The translations under genes and the position numbers were made by a program. The notes beneath the pieces are model-generated. The model did no database searches, was not told where the DNA came from, and was given only the letters and a program-made list of their open reading frames with translations. 64,000 bases of DNA from Actinophytocola sp035634895 (GTDB taxonomy: Bacteria > Actinomycetota > Actinomycetes > Mycobacteriales > Pseudonocardiaceae): positions 1 through 64,000 of the forward strand of contig NZ_DASQCC010000189.1 in the NCBI RefSeq assembly GCF_035634895.1. Reading direction: 5' to 3'. Of this stretch, positions 42,249 to 51,786 are shown piece after piece (position 1 is the first letter of the stretch; every line of letters starts with the position of its first letter).

Positions 42249-43445
42249 TCAGCTCACCTGGGTCGCGTCGCGCAGGATCATGAAGTCGAACACGAAGCTG
42301 GTCGGCTTTCCGCTCTCCGTGCGTCCCACCCACGCCGGGTAGCTGCCGTCGCCCCAGCCGGTTTCCACGGCCAGGAGGTTGGCGCCCGACTCCGGCTCCG
42401 GGACGTCCACGACCTGTGTCGTCATGTCGTCGTACGCGTCCTCGATGGTGTCCTCGTAGGCCTCCGCGACGTCCAGGTCCACCAGGGCCAACCGGCCACC
42501 GTCGACGCCTACCGAGAAGTAGCTGTCGTCGCCGAGCATGCGGGCGTCCTCGCCCTCGCGGAGGGCCGGTTCCCAGCGGACGGTCGGCTCGTCGGAGATC
42601 ACCAGCTTCGCCGCCGCGACCCGGGTGTTGGTCTCGTCGTCGGCCAGGCGGATCACCGAGACGAGCAGCGGGTACTCGCCCGGCTCGACGATGTCCACAT
42701 AGGGGTCCTGCTCGTGCATCCACGGGTCGGGGTCCGCCGCGACCAGCTGTCCGCTCGGCAGCCACAGCCGCCCGCCCTCGGACACCTCGACGGTCACCTC
42801 ACGCTCGTCGTCGAGGCGCCACTTGCCACCGTCCACAAAGGTCTCGTCGAGGTACTTCGGCCGCATGGGGCTCGGCGGGTGCCACGGCGGCTCGGCCGGC
42901 GCCGGCCCGGGGTCCTCGACCAGGCGCACCGAGAGGCGCAACGGCGGCAGCAGCTCGTCCAGGTACGCGAGCGTCACCCAGTCGCCGAAGCGGGTCATCG
43001 GCCGGGACGTCTTCGCGGGCTCCAGCGCCTCGGACGCCTCCGGCCAGTCGTTGCTCCACTCGTGGCACTCGCCGTCGGTCGTGTACTCCGCGGTGCGCGT
43101 CGGCACGCCGGAGCCGAACTCCGGCTGGCCCGCCTCGTACGCCCACTCCTCGACCAGCCGCAGCACCAGCATGCCGGTGTCGTCGGCGGTCGGGAACCGG
43201 CGCAGCTCCACCAGCCGGTCGCGCCGGCCCTCGTCGTCGAACAGCCACGCGGCCGCGTGGTCGGCCTGCCAGCACACCTCGATCAGCGCCAGCGGCCTGT
43301 CCTCCGCGAGCAGCACCACGGCGTACTGCTCGCCGGCCGCGTCCCGCTCGCGTGCGACGGCCTCCGGCAGCGGGCGCACGACCTGGCCGGAGTCCGGGTC
43401 CCAGCCTTCGCAGTAGACGACTTCAGCGATCAGCTCATTGGTCAC
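42249..43445 (-). CDS. DUF4241-domain protein
   Basis: 398 aa from GTG 43445 (VTNELIAEVVYCEGWD) behind AGGA. The C-terminal part fits DUF4241: GEYPLLVSVIRLADDETN, TGWGDGSYPAWVGRTESGKP and FVFDFMIL. The N-terminal half is acidic and unassigned. Soluble, no signal. Relatives occur near toxin and immunity genes in some bacteria, but nothing here shows a partner. Divergent from the PIG-L gene with only 41 bp between starts. Confidence 0.75.
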   Translation of the reverse strand: MTNELIAEVVYCEGWDPDSGQVVRPLPEAVARERDAAGEQYAVVLLAEDRPLALIEVCWQADHAAAWLFDDEGRRDRLVELRRFPTADDTGMLVLRLVEEWAYEAGQPEFGSGVPTRTAEYTTDGECHEWSNDWPEASEALEPAKTSRPMTRFGDWVTLAYLDELLPPLRLSVRLVEDPGPAPAEPPWHPPSPMRPKYLDETFVDGGKWRLDDEREVTVEVSEGGRLWLPSGQLVAADPDPWMHEQDPYVDIVEPGEYPLLVSVIRLADDETNTRVAAAKLVISDEPTVRWEPALREGEDARMLGDDSYFSVGVDGGRLALVDLDVAEAYEDTIEDAYDDMTTQVVDVPEPESGANLLAVETGWGDGSYPAWVGRTESGKPTSFVFDFMILRDATQVS

Positions 43446-43486
43446 TGTGCGATCCTGCACCACCGGTTTCGCGTAGGTTCGTGGGC

Positions 43487-44260
43487 ATGGCGACTCTGGT
43501 CTCGTTCCACGCCCACCCCGATGACGAGTGCATCGCGTGCGGCGGGGTGATCCGCAAGGCCCATGAGGACGGTCACCGGGTGGTCCTGGTGGTCGCCACC
43601 CGCGGTGAGCTGGGCGAGATACCCGAGGGTCTGCTCGACGACGGAGAGGAGCTGTGGCAGCGGCGGGTCGTCGAGACCCAGGCATCCGCGGACATTCTGG
43701 GCGTCGACCGCGTCGAGTACCTCGGCTACACCGACTCCGGGATGATGGGCGAGCCGACGAACGACCAGCCCGGCACCTTCTGGACCGCGGACGTCGAGGA
43801 GGCGGCGGCGAAGCTCGCCGGCATCCTGCGCGAGGAGAGCTGTGACGTCCTGACGGTCTACGACGACCACGGCGGCTACGGCCACCCCGACCACATCCAG
43901 GTGCACCGGGTCGGCATGCGGGCGGCCGAGCTCGCCGGCACCCCGCGCGTGTACCAGGCGACGATCAACCGCGACCGCGCGCTGGCCGGCCTGCGCGAGT
44001 TCAACCGGAAGAACGGCATCGAGGCCCCGGAGATGCCCGAGGACTTCGGCACCCCCGAGTCCGGGATCACCTGCGCGGTCGACGTGACCAAGTACGCCGA
44101 GCAGAAGCGGCAGGCCATGCGCGCGCACGCGAGCCAGATCAGCGAGCAGTCGTTCTTCCTGGCCATGCCGGACGAGGCGTTCCTGCTCGCGTTCGGCACG
44201 GAGTGGTTCATCCGCGCCGGTCAGGGGCCGGGCATCACGGAGACGGACCTGCTGGGATGA
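43487..44260 (+). CDS. PIG-L family deacetylase
   Basis: 257-aa zinc deacetylase of the MshB/Mca fold. FHAHPDDECIACGG supplies the H-x-x-D-D metal site, and GGYGHPDHIQVH the third ligand and catalytic region. Members act on mycothiol intermediates, mycothiol conjugates or antibiotics; which applies is undecided. ATGA overlap with the next gene implies co-translation with an aromatic-degradation enzyme, an unusual pairing. Confidence 0.9.
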   Translation: MATLVSFHAHPDDECIACGGVIRKAHEDGHRVVLVVATRGELGEIPEGLLDDGEELWQRRVVETQASADILGVDRVEYLGYTDSGMMGEPTNDQPGTFWTADVEEAAAKLAGILREESCDVLTVYDDHGGYGHPDHIQVHRVGMRAAELAGTPRVYQATINRDRALAGLREFNRKNGIEAPEMPEDFGTPESGITCAVDVTKYAEQKRQAMRAHASQISEQSFFLAMPDEAFLLAFGTEWFIRAGQGPGITETDLLG

Positions 44261-45381
44261 ACCTGTACCACGAGTTGACCGGCCCGGCGGACGGGCCGCC
44301 GGTGGTGCTGTCCAACTCGCTGGGCAGCGACGTGCGCATGTGGGACTCCCAGGTGGAAACCCTTGCGGCGGCGGGCTTCCGGGTCATCCGGTACGACCAC
44401 CGGGGACACGGCCGCTCCCCGGCGCCGGCCGGCCCGTACACGCTGGCCGACCTGGCTTCCGACGCCGCCGCCCTGCTCGACCGGCTGGGGCTCGCACGGG
44501 TGTCGTGGGTGGGCCTGTCGCTGGGCGGCATGGTCGGGATGTGGCTGGCGGAGCACGAGCCGGCGCGGGTGGACCGGCTGGTGCTGTGCTGCACGTCCGC
44601 GGAGTTGGGCCCGGCGTCCATGTGGCAGGAACGGGCCGCGAACGCCCGCACGCAGGGGATGTCCGCACTGGCGGAAGCGGCGGTCGGCCGCTGGGTGACC
44701 CCGGCGTTCGCGGAGTCCCATCCGGAGACGGTGGCGTGGCTGCGGGAGATGTTCACGAGCCACTCGCCCGAGGGCTACGCGTCGTGCTGCACGGCCATCG
44801 AACAGATGTCCATTGTGGACGACCTGCCGACGGTCACCGCGCCCACGCTGGTGATCGTGGGCGCCGACGACCCGGCGACCCCGCCGGAGCACGGCCGGCG
44901 CATCGCGAACGCGGTGCCGGGCGCCCGGCTGGTGGTGGTGCCGGGCGCGGCGCACCTGGGCAATGTGGAACAGCCGGCGGCGTTCACCGGCCTGATCGTC
45001 GACCACCTGCGTCCGGACCGGCGCGCCGCGGGCATGTCCGTACGACGCGCGGTGCTCGGCGACGCGCACGTCGACCGCGCGGTGGCCGGGACGACCGAGC
45101 TCACCAGGCCCTTCCAGGAGTACGTCACCGAGGGCGCATGGGGCAGCGTGTGGTCCCGCCCCGGCCTGGACCGCCGGACCCGCAGTGCGGTGACCCTGGC
45201 CGCGCTGACGGCGTTGCGTGCCCACGAGGAGCTCCCGATGCACATCCGCGCCGCCCGGCGCAACGGGTTGTCGGAGGCGGAGATCGCCGAGATCCTGCTG
45301 CACACCGCGGTCTACGCCGGCGCGCCGGCGGGGAACGCGGCGTTCGCCATCGCCAAGCGGACACTGGAGGAAGCCGAGTAG
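44257..45381 (+). CDS. Fused 3-oxoadipate enol-lactonase / 4-carboxymuconolactone decarboxylase (PcaD-PcaC)
   Basis: 374 aa. Residues 1-255 form an alpha/beta hydrolase: nucleophile elbow WVGLSLGGMVG, Asp in IVGADDPATPPEHG and His in GAAHLGNVEQP. Residues 265-374 are a CMD domain (RRAVLGDAHVDRAVAG, ELPMHIRAARRNGLSEAEIA). Such fusions (PcaL) do two steps of the beta-ketoadipate pathway. No other pca gene is near, and the gene is coupled to a PIG-L deacetylase, so the true substrate could differ. Confidence 0.85.
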   Translation: MNLYHELTGPADGPPVVLSNSLGSDVRMWDSQVETLAAAGFRVIRYDHRGHGRSPAPAGPYTLADLASDAAALLDRLGLARVSWVGLSLGGMVGMWLAEHEPARVDRLVLCCTSAELGPASMWQERAANARTQGMSALAEAAVGRWVTPAFAESHPETVAWLREMFTSHSPEGYASCCTAIEQMSIVDDLPTVTAPTLVIVGADDPATPPEHGRRIANAVPGARLVVVPGAAHLGNVEQPAAFTGLIVDHLRPDRRAAGMSVRRAVLGDAHVDRAVAGTTELTRPFQEYVTEGAWGSVWSRPGLDRRTRSAVTLAALTALRAHEELPMHIRAARRNGLSEAEIAEILLHTAVYAGAPAGNAAFAIAKRTLEEAE

Positions 45382-45408
45382 GTCACGGCATCCGCACTCG
45401 ACACACCG

Positions 45409-46209
45409 TCAGCTCCGTTGAGCCGGACCGGTCCCGTGGACCAGCGCCGTGAGGCCCGCCCGGCTGGTGAGGTCGAGCTTGCGGTAGATCTGCTCGAGGT
45501 GCTTGTGGACGGTCCGCGCGCTGATGCCGAGCGTGCGTGCGGCCTCCTGGTCGGTCGCGCCGACGGCGACGCGCGCCGCGACCTGTAGCTCTCGCGAGGT
45601 GAGGTCGGCCAGTCCGACCGCCCGTGTCGTGTCCCGCTCGGCGTGGCGCGCCGCCGCGAGCAGCGCGCCGACCGTCTCCCGGCGGGCCATGGCCTGCGAG
45701 AAATGCGGTGCCAGCAGGTCGACGACCGCCTTGTCGCGGCGGGAGAAACCGGGACGGGACCGGTTGAACACGAGCACGCTGCCGCGCCTGCCCCTGAGGC
45801 CCACCACGCACAGCAGCTGGTCGACTGTCCTTTCCGGACGGTAGAAGTCGACGTAGAGCGGGAGACTTCTCAGCGTCCGCAGGTCGGTGAGGTCGGTGAG
45901 CGCGGCGGAGCTGCCCATCCACAGGCGACCGGACCGGTAGGCCGCGAAACCGGGATGCTGCATGACCGCGGCCGCGAACCCCGGCCGGGCCAGCATGTTG
46001 CGTTCCGGCCGGGTGATGCTGACGGTCGTCAGCCGGCGGGACACGTGGTCGCTGCCGATCACGCCGGACATGTCACAGCCGACCAGCCGCTCGAAGGCGG
46101 CCAGGCTCGTGCGCGCCACCTCGTCGTCGGTGTCGTCGGAGTTCAGCTGTCGCAACAGGTCGAGGGCGCGTCGTAGGTCACGTGCGGTCAAGTCGGCCAC
46201 AGGGGACAA
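45409..46209 (-). CDS. LuxR-family transcription regulator
   Basis: 266 aa. The C-terminal LuxR HTH (LTSRELQVAARVAVGATDQE, AARTLGISARTVHKHLEQIY) is intact. The N-terminal 180 residues resemble a GAF-type sensor (VGLRGRRGSVLVFNRSRPGF) without a receiver domain. It is convergent with the PcaD-PcaC gene; its promoter faces the 46210-46289 gap. Target genes unknown. Confidence 0.85.
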   Translation of the reverse strand: MSPVADLTARDLRRALDLLRQLNSDDTDDEVARTSLAAFERLVGCDMSGVIGSDHVSRRLTTVSITRPERNMLARPGFAAAVMQHPGFAAYRSGRLWMGSSAALTDLTDLRTLRSLPLYVDFYRPERTVDQLLCVVGLRGRRGSVLVFNRSRPGFSRRDKAVVDLLAPHFSQAMARRETVGALLAAARHAERDTTRAVGLADLTSRELQVAARVAVGATDQEAARTLGISARTVHKHLEQIYRKLDLTSRAGLTALVHGTGPAQRS

Positions 46210-46289
46210 GAGCGGATGAAACGCCCACAGATACGTACGTGAAACTGCAGTGGCGGTACATCCACTACGGAGACTCCGGCGCGGGACTC

Positions 46290-47384
46290 CTACTGTCTCG
46301 GCATCAGGTCGGCGACGGACACGTTGAATGTCCCCGGGTGGTTGCCTTTGCTGAACAGTAGGCGGAGTGTGTCGGCGGTGAGCCTGCGCTTCGTAGTCCC
46401 GTCGTCGAAACCGTTCCCCACCTCATTGCCGTAACGCACGACCACCTCGTGGGTGCCGCCGGCGGTGTTGAGCCGCACGACGGAGATCTCTTCCCCGAAG
46501 CGGCCCGGGGTGCCGTTCTCGGAGTCGGGACCCACCCCCTCGGGTGCCGACCGGAGGGCGTCCACGGCCTCTTCCGCCGTCCTGCCGGTGATGCGGCCGG
46601 ACGACAGCAGCGAGGGCGTGGAGAGCGACTTCAGTGCGTACCGGCACACGGAGATCGAGGTGACCGTGTCGGTCGGGGGCAGCCCTCCTCCGGCGTCAGG
46701 CCGGTAGGAACCCGGGTCCGCGGTGACCGGATGATCACTCGGGCAGCCGTTCGCGTCGATACCCCCGACGGGCCGAGCGGTGTCGAAGATCGACTTGCGC
46801 AGCGCGGCGTCCTTGCTGAAGACGCTGACGAACACCCCGTTGATCCGGCGCGTCTCCTTGACCCAGCCGCCCTCGAACTCGTCTTTCCCGACCTTGCCGT
46901 TGTCGGCGAAGACGAGCCAGTTCTCCCAGAAGTCGGAAGGCCGCCAATCGATCGTGCACCCTACTGCGGCGATGGGCCCTGGGCGTCCGACGACGCCGGG
47001 CTGGGCATGCCACTTCTCGCGTGTTTCCTGTGAAAGACAGGGGGTCAGCTGAAAGATGCCGTACCCCCAGTCCTCCGGCACCTGGACCTCGACGCCGTGG
47101 TAGGACTCCCACCGCCGCCCCGGGTCGGCCTGGTCCGCTTTGGCCGCGACGGCGGGTCCCGACGGGGTGCCGTTGCCGCCGTCGACCGTCCGCATGACCG
47201 CCACCGGAACGCCCACCACGAGCACCACGATCGCCGCGATGGAGGCGTTGACGCGGCGCCGGCGGCGCCGGGTGGCGATCGCCATGGCCTTCTCGGGGAG
47301 GCCGTCCGTCGACGGTGCCTCCTCGGCGTGGTGCCGCAGCGTGTGCGTCAGTGCGGCTGTCAACTCGTCGTCTGGACTGGTCAT
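46290..47384 (-). CDS. Membrane protein coupled to the sigma factor (possible anti-sigma)
   Basis: 364 aa from ATG 47384, overlapping the sigma-factor stop (ATGA). The cytoplasmic N-terminus (about residues 1-45) is helical and basic near the membrane (ATRRRRRRVNASI), followed by one membrane helix (AAIVVLVVGVPVAVMRTV) and a large exported domain. The layout is that of a membrane anti-sigma partner, but I see no zinc-binding ZAS motif, so the role is inferred from position. Confidence 0.7.
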   Translation of the reverse strand: MTSPDDELTAALTHTLRHHAEEAPSTDGLPEKAMAIATRRRRRRVNASIAAIVVLVVGVPVAVMRTVDGGNGTPSGPAVAAKADQADPGRRWESYHGVEVQVPEDWGYGIFQLTPCLSQETREKWHAQPGVVGRPGPIAAVGCTIDWRPSDFWENWLVFADNGKVGKDEFEGGWVKETRRINGVFVSVFSKDAALRKSIFDTARPVGGIDANGCPSDHPVTADPGSYRPDAGGGLPPTDTVTSISVCRYALKSLSTPSLLSSGRITGRTAEEAVDALRSAPEGVGPDSENGTPGRFGEEISVVRLNTAGGTHEVVVRYGNEVGNGFDDGTTKRRLTADTLRLLFSKGNHPGTFNVSVADLMPRQ

Positions 47385-47902
47385 GGCGTGGCCGCCTCCT
47401 CGGTTGCGTGGATGCTGGTGCGGAGGGTGGCGAGGCCACGGTGGATCTGGGAACGGACGGTGTTCGCCGAACATCCCAGTATCGCCGCGATCTCCGCGTC
47501 GGCTCGGTCGTCGTAGTAGCGCAGCACGATCGCGGCGCGTTGCCGGGGCGGGAGCTGCCGGCACAACGACCACATGGCGTCCTCGAGGACGACCTGGCCG
47601 GCGGTGTCGACCGTCGTGCTCGGACGGGCGAACAACGTCGGGTCGGGTTCCAGCCGCTCCCTGCGCAGGAACCGCCGCCAGCGCGAGTTGTCCGCGTTCA
47701 CGACGCACCGACGCAGGTAGGCGTCCGGGCTGCCGTGCGTGACGATGCGCTGCCAGCGTTGACAGGCGGACACCAGCGCGTCCTGTACCGCGTCGGCGGC
47801 ACGGTCGCGGTCACCGATCACCAGATACGCGAACCGCATCAACGCGTCGCCGTGCGTTCTGACCCAGGACTGGAAGTCCGGTGGATCCTCACTGTTCCCC
47901 AT
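47381..47902 (-). CDS. SigE-family ECF RNA polymerase sigma factor
   Basis: 173 aa from ATG 47902 with GGAGGTGG upstream. Region 2: MRFAYLVIGDRDRAADAVQD; region 4: LPPRQRAAIVLRYYDDRADAEIA, with HTH ILGCSANTVRSQIHRGLATL. Short actinobacterial SigE-family members like this respond to envelope or oxidative cues. It leads a two-gene unit with the membrane protein that follows. Confidence 0.9.
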   Translation of the reverse strand: MGNSEDPPDFQSWVRTHGDALMRFAYLVIGDRDRAADAVQDALVSACQRWQRIVTHGSPDAYLRRCVVNADNSRWRRFLRRERLEPDPTLFARPSTTVDTAGQVVLEDAMWSLCRQLPPRQRAAIVLRYYDDRADAEIAAILGCSANTVRSQIHRGLATLRTSIHATEEAATP

Positions 47903-48075
47903 GCGACCACCTCCAGTGGTACCCACGCACGGGCCGCCCGGGACATTGCATCACGGTTGGGTGAAGACCACTGTTGGCACGCGTTCCACGAAAACCGGCG
48001 TCGACGTGCGGCCACTGCCGTCGTGGCGGCACAGCGCCAGCCACGGGTGCCGTCAGCGCGTCGACGCCGGTGGGG

Positions 48076-50283
48076 TCACCTCACGGTGATCGAGACGTCG
48101 CGCTCCTCGCTCGGGCCGATCTCCCGCACTGGACCGGAAATGGTCGCGGCAAACGTTTGCCGCACGTCCGCGGCGGAGGCGGCCAGTCGCAGCTCCACCT
48201 CGCCCGGCTCCACGATCCGCCGGCCGGACAGGCCGGTGAACGCGGTCGCCTCCGGCGGCACGGTGAACGACACCCGCCGGGACTCCCCCGGCGCCAGCCG
48301 CACCTTCGCGTACCCCAGCAGCTTCACGACCGGCCTGACCACCTGCGCGACCGGGTCGTGCAGGTACAACTGGACGACCTCCGCGCCGGCGACCGGCCCG
48401 GTGTTGGTCACGGTCACCGCCACGTTCATCCCGTCGCCCTCGAAGCCGGACCAGTCGAACTTCGTGTAGGAAAGCCCGTGCCCGAACGGGAAGGCCGGCG
48501 TCGGGTCGACCGAGCTCGCGTCGTTGAGGCGGCCGAGCGGCGGCGTGAGGTAGGACGTCGGCGTCATGTGCGGGTCCGCCGGCACGCTGACGGGCAGCCG
48601 GCCGCTCGGGGAGACACGCCCGGTCAGCACCCCGGCGACGGCTGGCCCGCCCTCCTCCCCCGGGAAGAACGCCTGCACGATCGCGGCGCACCGGTCCTGG
48701 TAGGCCCCCAGCGCGTACGGGCGCCCGGTCAGCAGCACCAGCACGACCGGGGTGCCCGTCGCGAGCATCGCGTCCAGCAGGTCCGCGCCCGGCAGCACCA
48801 GGTTGGCGGCGTCGGTGCCCTCGCCGGACGTGCCGCGCCCGAACAACCCGGACGTGTCACCCACGGCGACCACGCACACGTCCGCGTCCCTGGCCGCCGC
48901 GACCGCCTCGTCGCCACCCTCGGCGTAGGTCACGTCGAGTGACTCCCGCAGGGTGGGGATCGCGACGCCGCCCTTGGCCGACGGGATGTGCTGCGGGAAC
49001 GTGTAGCAGCCGAGCATGGCCGACGCGGTGTCCGCCTGCGCGCCGACCAGCGCGACCCGGACCCCGGGCCGCAGCGGGAGCACGCCGTCGTTCGACAGCA
49101 GCACCACCGACTCCTCGGCGAGCCGGCGGGCCAGCGCCCGGGCGGCCGGCGGGTCGAAGTCCACGGCGGACGGCTGTGGCGACTCCCAGCCGGGGTCGAG
49201 CAGGCCGAGCTCGCACTTCTGCCGCAGCACCCTGGTCAGCGCGATGTCCACATCGGACTCCGGCACGTCGCCGGCCAGCACCGCGTCCAGCAGCGGGGTG
49301 CCGTAGCAGCGCACGTTCGGCAGCTCGACGTCCAGCCCGGCGGCGAGCGCGATCCCCGCCGCGTGGCCCTGGTTCGCCGCGAGCTTGTGCTGAGTCTCGA
49401 GGAACGTGACGCCGAAGTAGTCCGAGACGACCGTCCCGTCGAATCCCCACTTCTCCCGCAGGAGCTCGGTCAGCAGCGCGCGGTTGGCCGCCGGCGGCAC
49501 CCCGTCGACGTCCGCGTACGAGTGCATCACCGACTCCGCACCCGCGCGCACCGCCGCGAGGAACGGCGGCAGCAGCACGTCCGCCAGCTCACGCGGGCCG
49601 ATCGCGACCGGGCCGAAGTTGCGGGCGTCGCGGGACGCCGAGTAGCCAACGAAGTGCTTGAGAGTGGTCATGATCCCGGCCGACCGCAGGCCGCGGACGT
49701 AGGCAGTGCCGATGGTCGCGACCAGGTGCGGGTCCTCGCCGATGGTCTCCTCGGTGCGGCCCCAGCGCACGTCCCGCGTCACGTCCAGCACGGGCGCGAG
49801 CCCCTGGTGGATCCCCACCGCGTACATGCTGGCGCCGATCGTCGCGGCCATCTCCTCGACCAGGTCGGGCGACCACGCGGCGCCCCATGCCAGCGGCGTC
49901 GGGTAGACCGTCGCGCAGTGGGTCATGAACCCCGTCAGGCACTCCTCGTGCGCGATGGCCGGGATGCCGAACCGCCCCGCCGCCGTGATCTCCGCCTGCA
50001 GCTGGGCGAGCCTGGCCGCGCCGGCGGCCGGCTCGATCGGCGCGCTGCCGAACGGCCGGGTCAGCTGCCCCAGCCCGTTCTTGATCAGCTCCAGCCAGTT
50101 CAGGTCGTCGTCGACCAGATCATGCTGGAACGGCGCCACGTCGTCCTCGCCGTCCGAAGAGGACTGTCCGAGCCACACCCCGTACAGCTGCGCCAGCTTC
50201 TCCCGCAGCGTCATCCGGCCAACCAGGTCGGCGACCCGCTCGGCGGCGGGGCGCGCTGGATCGCGCCACGGCTCGTCGCGCAT
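48076..50283 (-). CDS. Glycoside hydrolase family 3 (beta-glucosidase/xylosidase)
   Basis: 735 aa, no signal, so probably cytoplasmic and acting on imported oligosaccharides. The N-terminal barrel has GRTEETIGEDP, LKHFVGYSASRDARNFG and the nucleophile Asp in TVVSDYFGV. The alpha/beta sandwich follows, and a fibronectin-III-like C-domain (VTNTGPVAGAEVVQLYLHDP). Start ATG 50283 (MRDEPWRDPA); the open frame continues to 50361 through the operator. A CGAAAGTTTCG site lies 16 bp upstream of the start, pointing to control by the LacI protein next door. Confidence 0.92.
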   Translation of the reverse strand: MRDEPWRDPARPAAERVADLVGRMTLREKLAQLYGVWLGQSSSDGEDDVAPFQHDLVDDDLNWLELIKNGLGQLTRPFGSAPIEPAAGAARLAQLQAEITAAGRFGIPAIAHEECLTGFMTHCATVYPTPLAWGAAWSPDLVEEMAATIGASMYAVGIHQGLAPVLDVTRDVRWGRTEETIGEDPHLVATIGTAYVRGLRSAGIMTTLKHFVGYSASRDARNFGPVAIGPRELADVLLPPFLAAVRAGAESVMHSYADVDGVPPAANRALLTELLREKWGFDGTVVSDYFGVTFLETQHKLAANQGHAAGIALAAGLDVELPNVRCYGTPLLDAVLAGDVPESDVDIALTRVLRQKCELGLLDPGWESPQPSAVDFDPPAARALARRLAEESVVLLSNDGVLPLRPGVRVALVGAQADTASAMLGCYTFPQHIPSAKGGVAIPTLRESLDVTYAEGGDEAVAAARDADVCVVAVGDTSGLFGRGTSGEGTDAANLVLPGADLLDAMLATGTPVVLVLLTGRPYALGAYQDRCAAIVQAFFPGEEGGPAVAGVLTGRVSPSGRLPVSVPADPHMTPTSYLTPPLGRLNDASSVDPTPAFPFGHGLSYTKFDWSGFEGDGMNVAVTVTNTGPVAGAEVVQLYLHDPVAQVVRPVVKLLGYAKVRLAPGESRRVSFTVPPEATAFTGLSGRRIVEPGEVELRLAASAADVRQTFAATISGPVREIGPSEERDVSITVR

Positions 50284-50298
50284 CCCGCACTCCAATCC

Positions 50299-50309
50299 CG
50301 AAAGTTTCG
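50299..50309. promoter_or_regulatory. LacI-type operator 1
   Basis: CGAAAGTTTCG immediately upstream of the glycosidase gene. LacI/BxlR-like xylo-oligosaccharide regulators of actinobacteria are known to bind CGAA-N-TTCG-type palindromes. Confidence 0.7.
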
Positions 50310-50419
50310 ACCCACATACTAGGTCGTTTCCCAAGCTAACGGCGAGAACTACTGGTAGCAAGGGATTGACCCCACGGTAACGCCCGTCGTAATCTCCCTC
50401 CTAAGTACCGGATGAATTC

Positions 50420-50430
50420 CGAAACTTTCG
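50420..50430. promoter_or_regulatory. LacI-type operator 2
   Basis: CGAAACTTTCG, reverse complement of operator 1, 110 bp away. The spacing would allow looping or control of a divergent promoter. Confidence 0.65.
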
Positions 50431-50732
50431 ACATGTCGATCGCACTGGGGCGATTCGTGTCCAGCCTCTGTGCGCGGGCCAGTAAATCGAAAGGCACGGC
50501 CATGGTCCCCCAGCGGCTCCCCAGAAGGTCCTTCCCCGGCTTGCTCCGCGCGCCGGGCCCCGGTGTCCGTCCCGTCCACCCGGGTACTGTCGCTGACCAG
50601 CCAGTTCCAGCGCAACGTGCCGGGAACGATCATGGCGGTGCCGCCGACCGCGCGGCCGGTGTTCGTGCTGTACCCGATGGCGCGTCGATGGCTGATCGCG
50701 GGCTCGCCGAGATGGGTAGCAAGTAGACTTTC
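50431..50732. other. Possible gene remnant between operators
   Basis: About 300 bp with no intact gene. On the minus strand a stretch reads HRRAIGYSTNTGRAVGGTAM and VPGTLRWNWLVSDSTRVDG, which looks like genuine protein, but it loses sense downstream and has no start. It may be the residue of a gene once controlled by operator 2. Confidence 0.4.
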
Positions 50733-50743
50733 CGGAACTTTCG
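50733..50743. promoter_or_regulatory. LacI-type operator 3 (imperfect)
   Basis: CGGAACTTTCG, about 20 bp before the LacI-family gene start; likely autoregulation. Confidence 0.5.
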
Positions 50744-50763
50744 GAACTGGCTCGGGAGCGACT

Positions 50764-51780
50764 GTGGCAAGAGAACGCAAGGTGACGATCAACGTCATCG
50801 CGGCCGAGGCGGGCGTGTCGGTGCCGACCGTGTCCCGCGTGCTGAACGGCCGTTCGGACGTGTCCCCGACGACCCGCGCCAGGATCGAGGCGCTGCTGGC
50901 CCAACACGGGTACCAGCGGCGCGGGTCGCGGCGCGGGGAGCACGCCGGCCTGGTCGACCTGGTGTTCAACGACCTGGACAGCCCCTGGGCCGTGGAGATC
51001 ATCCGCGGCGTCGAGGACGTCGCGCACGCGGCGCAGGTGGGCACGGTCGTGAGCGCCATCCACCGCCACTCGGCGGCGACCAGGCAGTGGCTGGACAACC
51101 TGCGGGCACGCAAGTCGGACGGGGTCATCCTGGTGACGTCGACGCTGCAGCCGTCCCACCAGGCGGAGCTGAAGCGGTTGAACGTGCCGGCCGTGGTGAT
51201 CGACCCGGCCGGCGGGCCAGCCCTGGAAGTTCCGACGATCGGCGCGACGAACTGGGCGGGCGGCCGAGCGGCGACGGAGCACCTGACGTCGCTGGGACAC
51301 CGGCGGATCGGCTTCATAGCGGGCCCGCCGTCCCTGCTGTGCAGCCGCGCACGGATGGATGGTTACCGAGCGGCACTGGACGCGGCCGGCCTACCGGTGT
51401 CGGACGAGCTGATCCAGCCGGGCGACTTCTACCACGAGTCCGGCTTCCGGGGCGCGTCGTCGCTGATGACCGTCGCGGACCCGCCGACGGCCATCTTCGC
51501 GTCGAGCGACCAGATGGCGTTCGGGGTGTACGAGGGGTTGCGGCAGCGCGGGCTGCGGGTGCCGGAGGACGTGAGCGTGGTGGGCTTCGACGACCTGCCG
51601 GAGGCCCGGTGGGCGTCACCACCACTCACGACGGTCCGGCAACCCCTTGCGGAGATGGGGACCCTGGCGGCCCGGATGCTCCTGCGGCTGTCGCGCGGAG
51701 AGGAGACGGAGAGTCCGCGCGTCGAGCTGGCCACGGACCTCATCGTCCGCAACAGCACAGCCCCACACACCACACCCTGA
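50764..51780 (+). CDS. LacI-family transcription regulator
   Basis: 338 aa from GTG 50764 behind GGGAG. The N-terminal HTH and hinge are textbook: TINVIAAEAGVSVPTVSRVL, NGRSDVSPTTRARIEALL. The sugar-binding periplasmic-protein-like domain follows, with HLTSLGHRRIGFIAGP and VPEDVSVVGFDDLPEARWAS. It probably represses the neighbouring glycosidase gene through the CGAAA palindromes and responds to an oligosaccharide. The longer open frame to 50470 crosses operator DNA and is rejected. Confidence 0.92.
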   Translation: MARERKVTINVIAAEAGVSVPTVSRVLNGRSDVSPTTRARIEALLAQHGYQRRGSRRGEHAGLVDLVFNDLDSPWAVEIIRGVEDVAHAAQVGTVVSAIHRHSAATRQWLDNLRARKSDGVILVTSTLQPSHQAELKRLNVPAVVIDPAGGPALEVPTIGATNWAGGRAATEHLTSLGHRRIGFIAGPPSLLCSRARMDGYRAALDAAGLPVSDELIQPGDFYHESGFRGASSLMTVADPPTAIFASSDQMAFGVYEGLRQRGLRVPEDVSVVGFDDLPEARWASPPLTTVRQPLAEMGTLAARMLLRLSRGEETESPRVELATDLIVRNSTAPHTTP

Positions 51781-51786
51781 CTCGTG

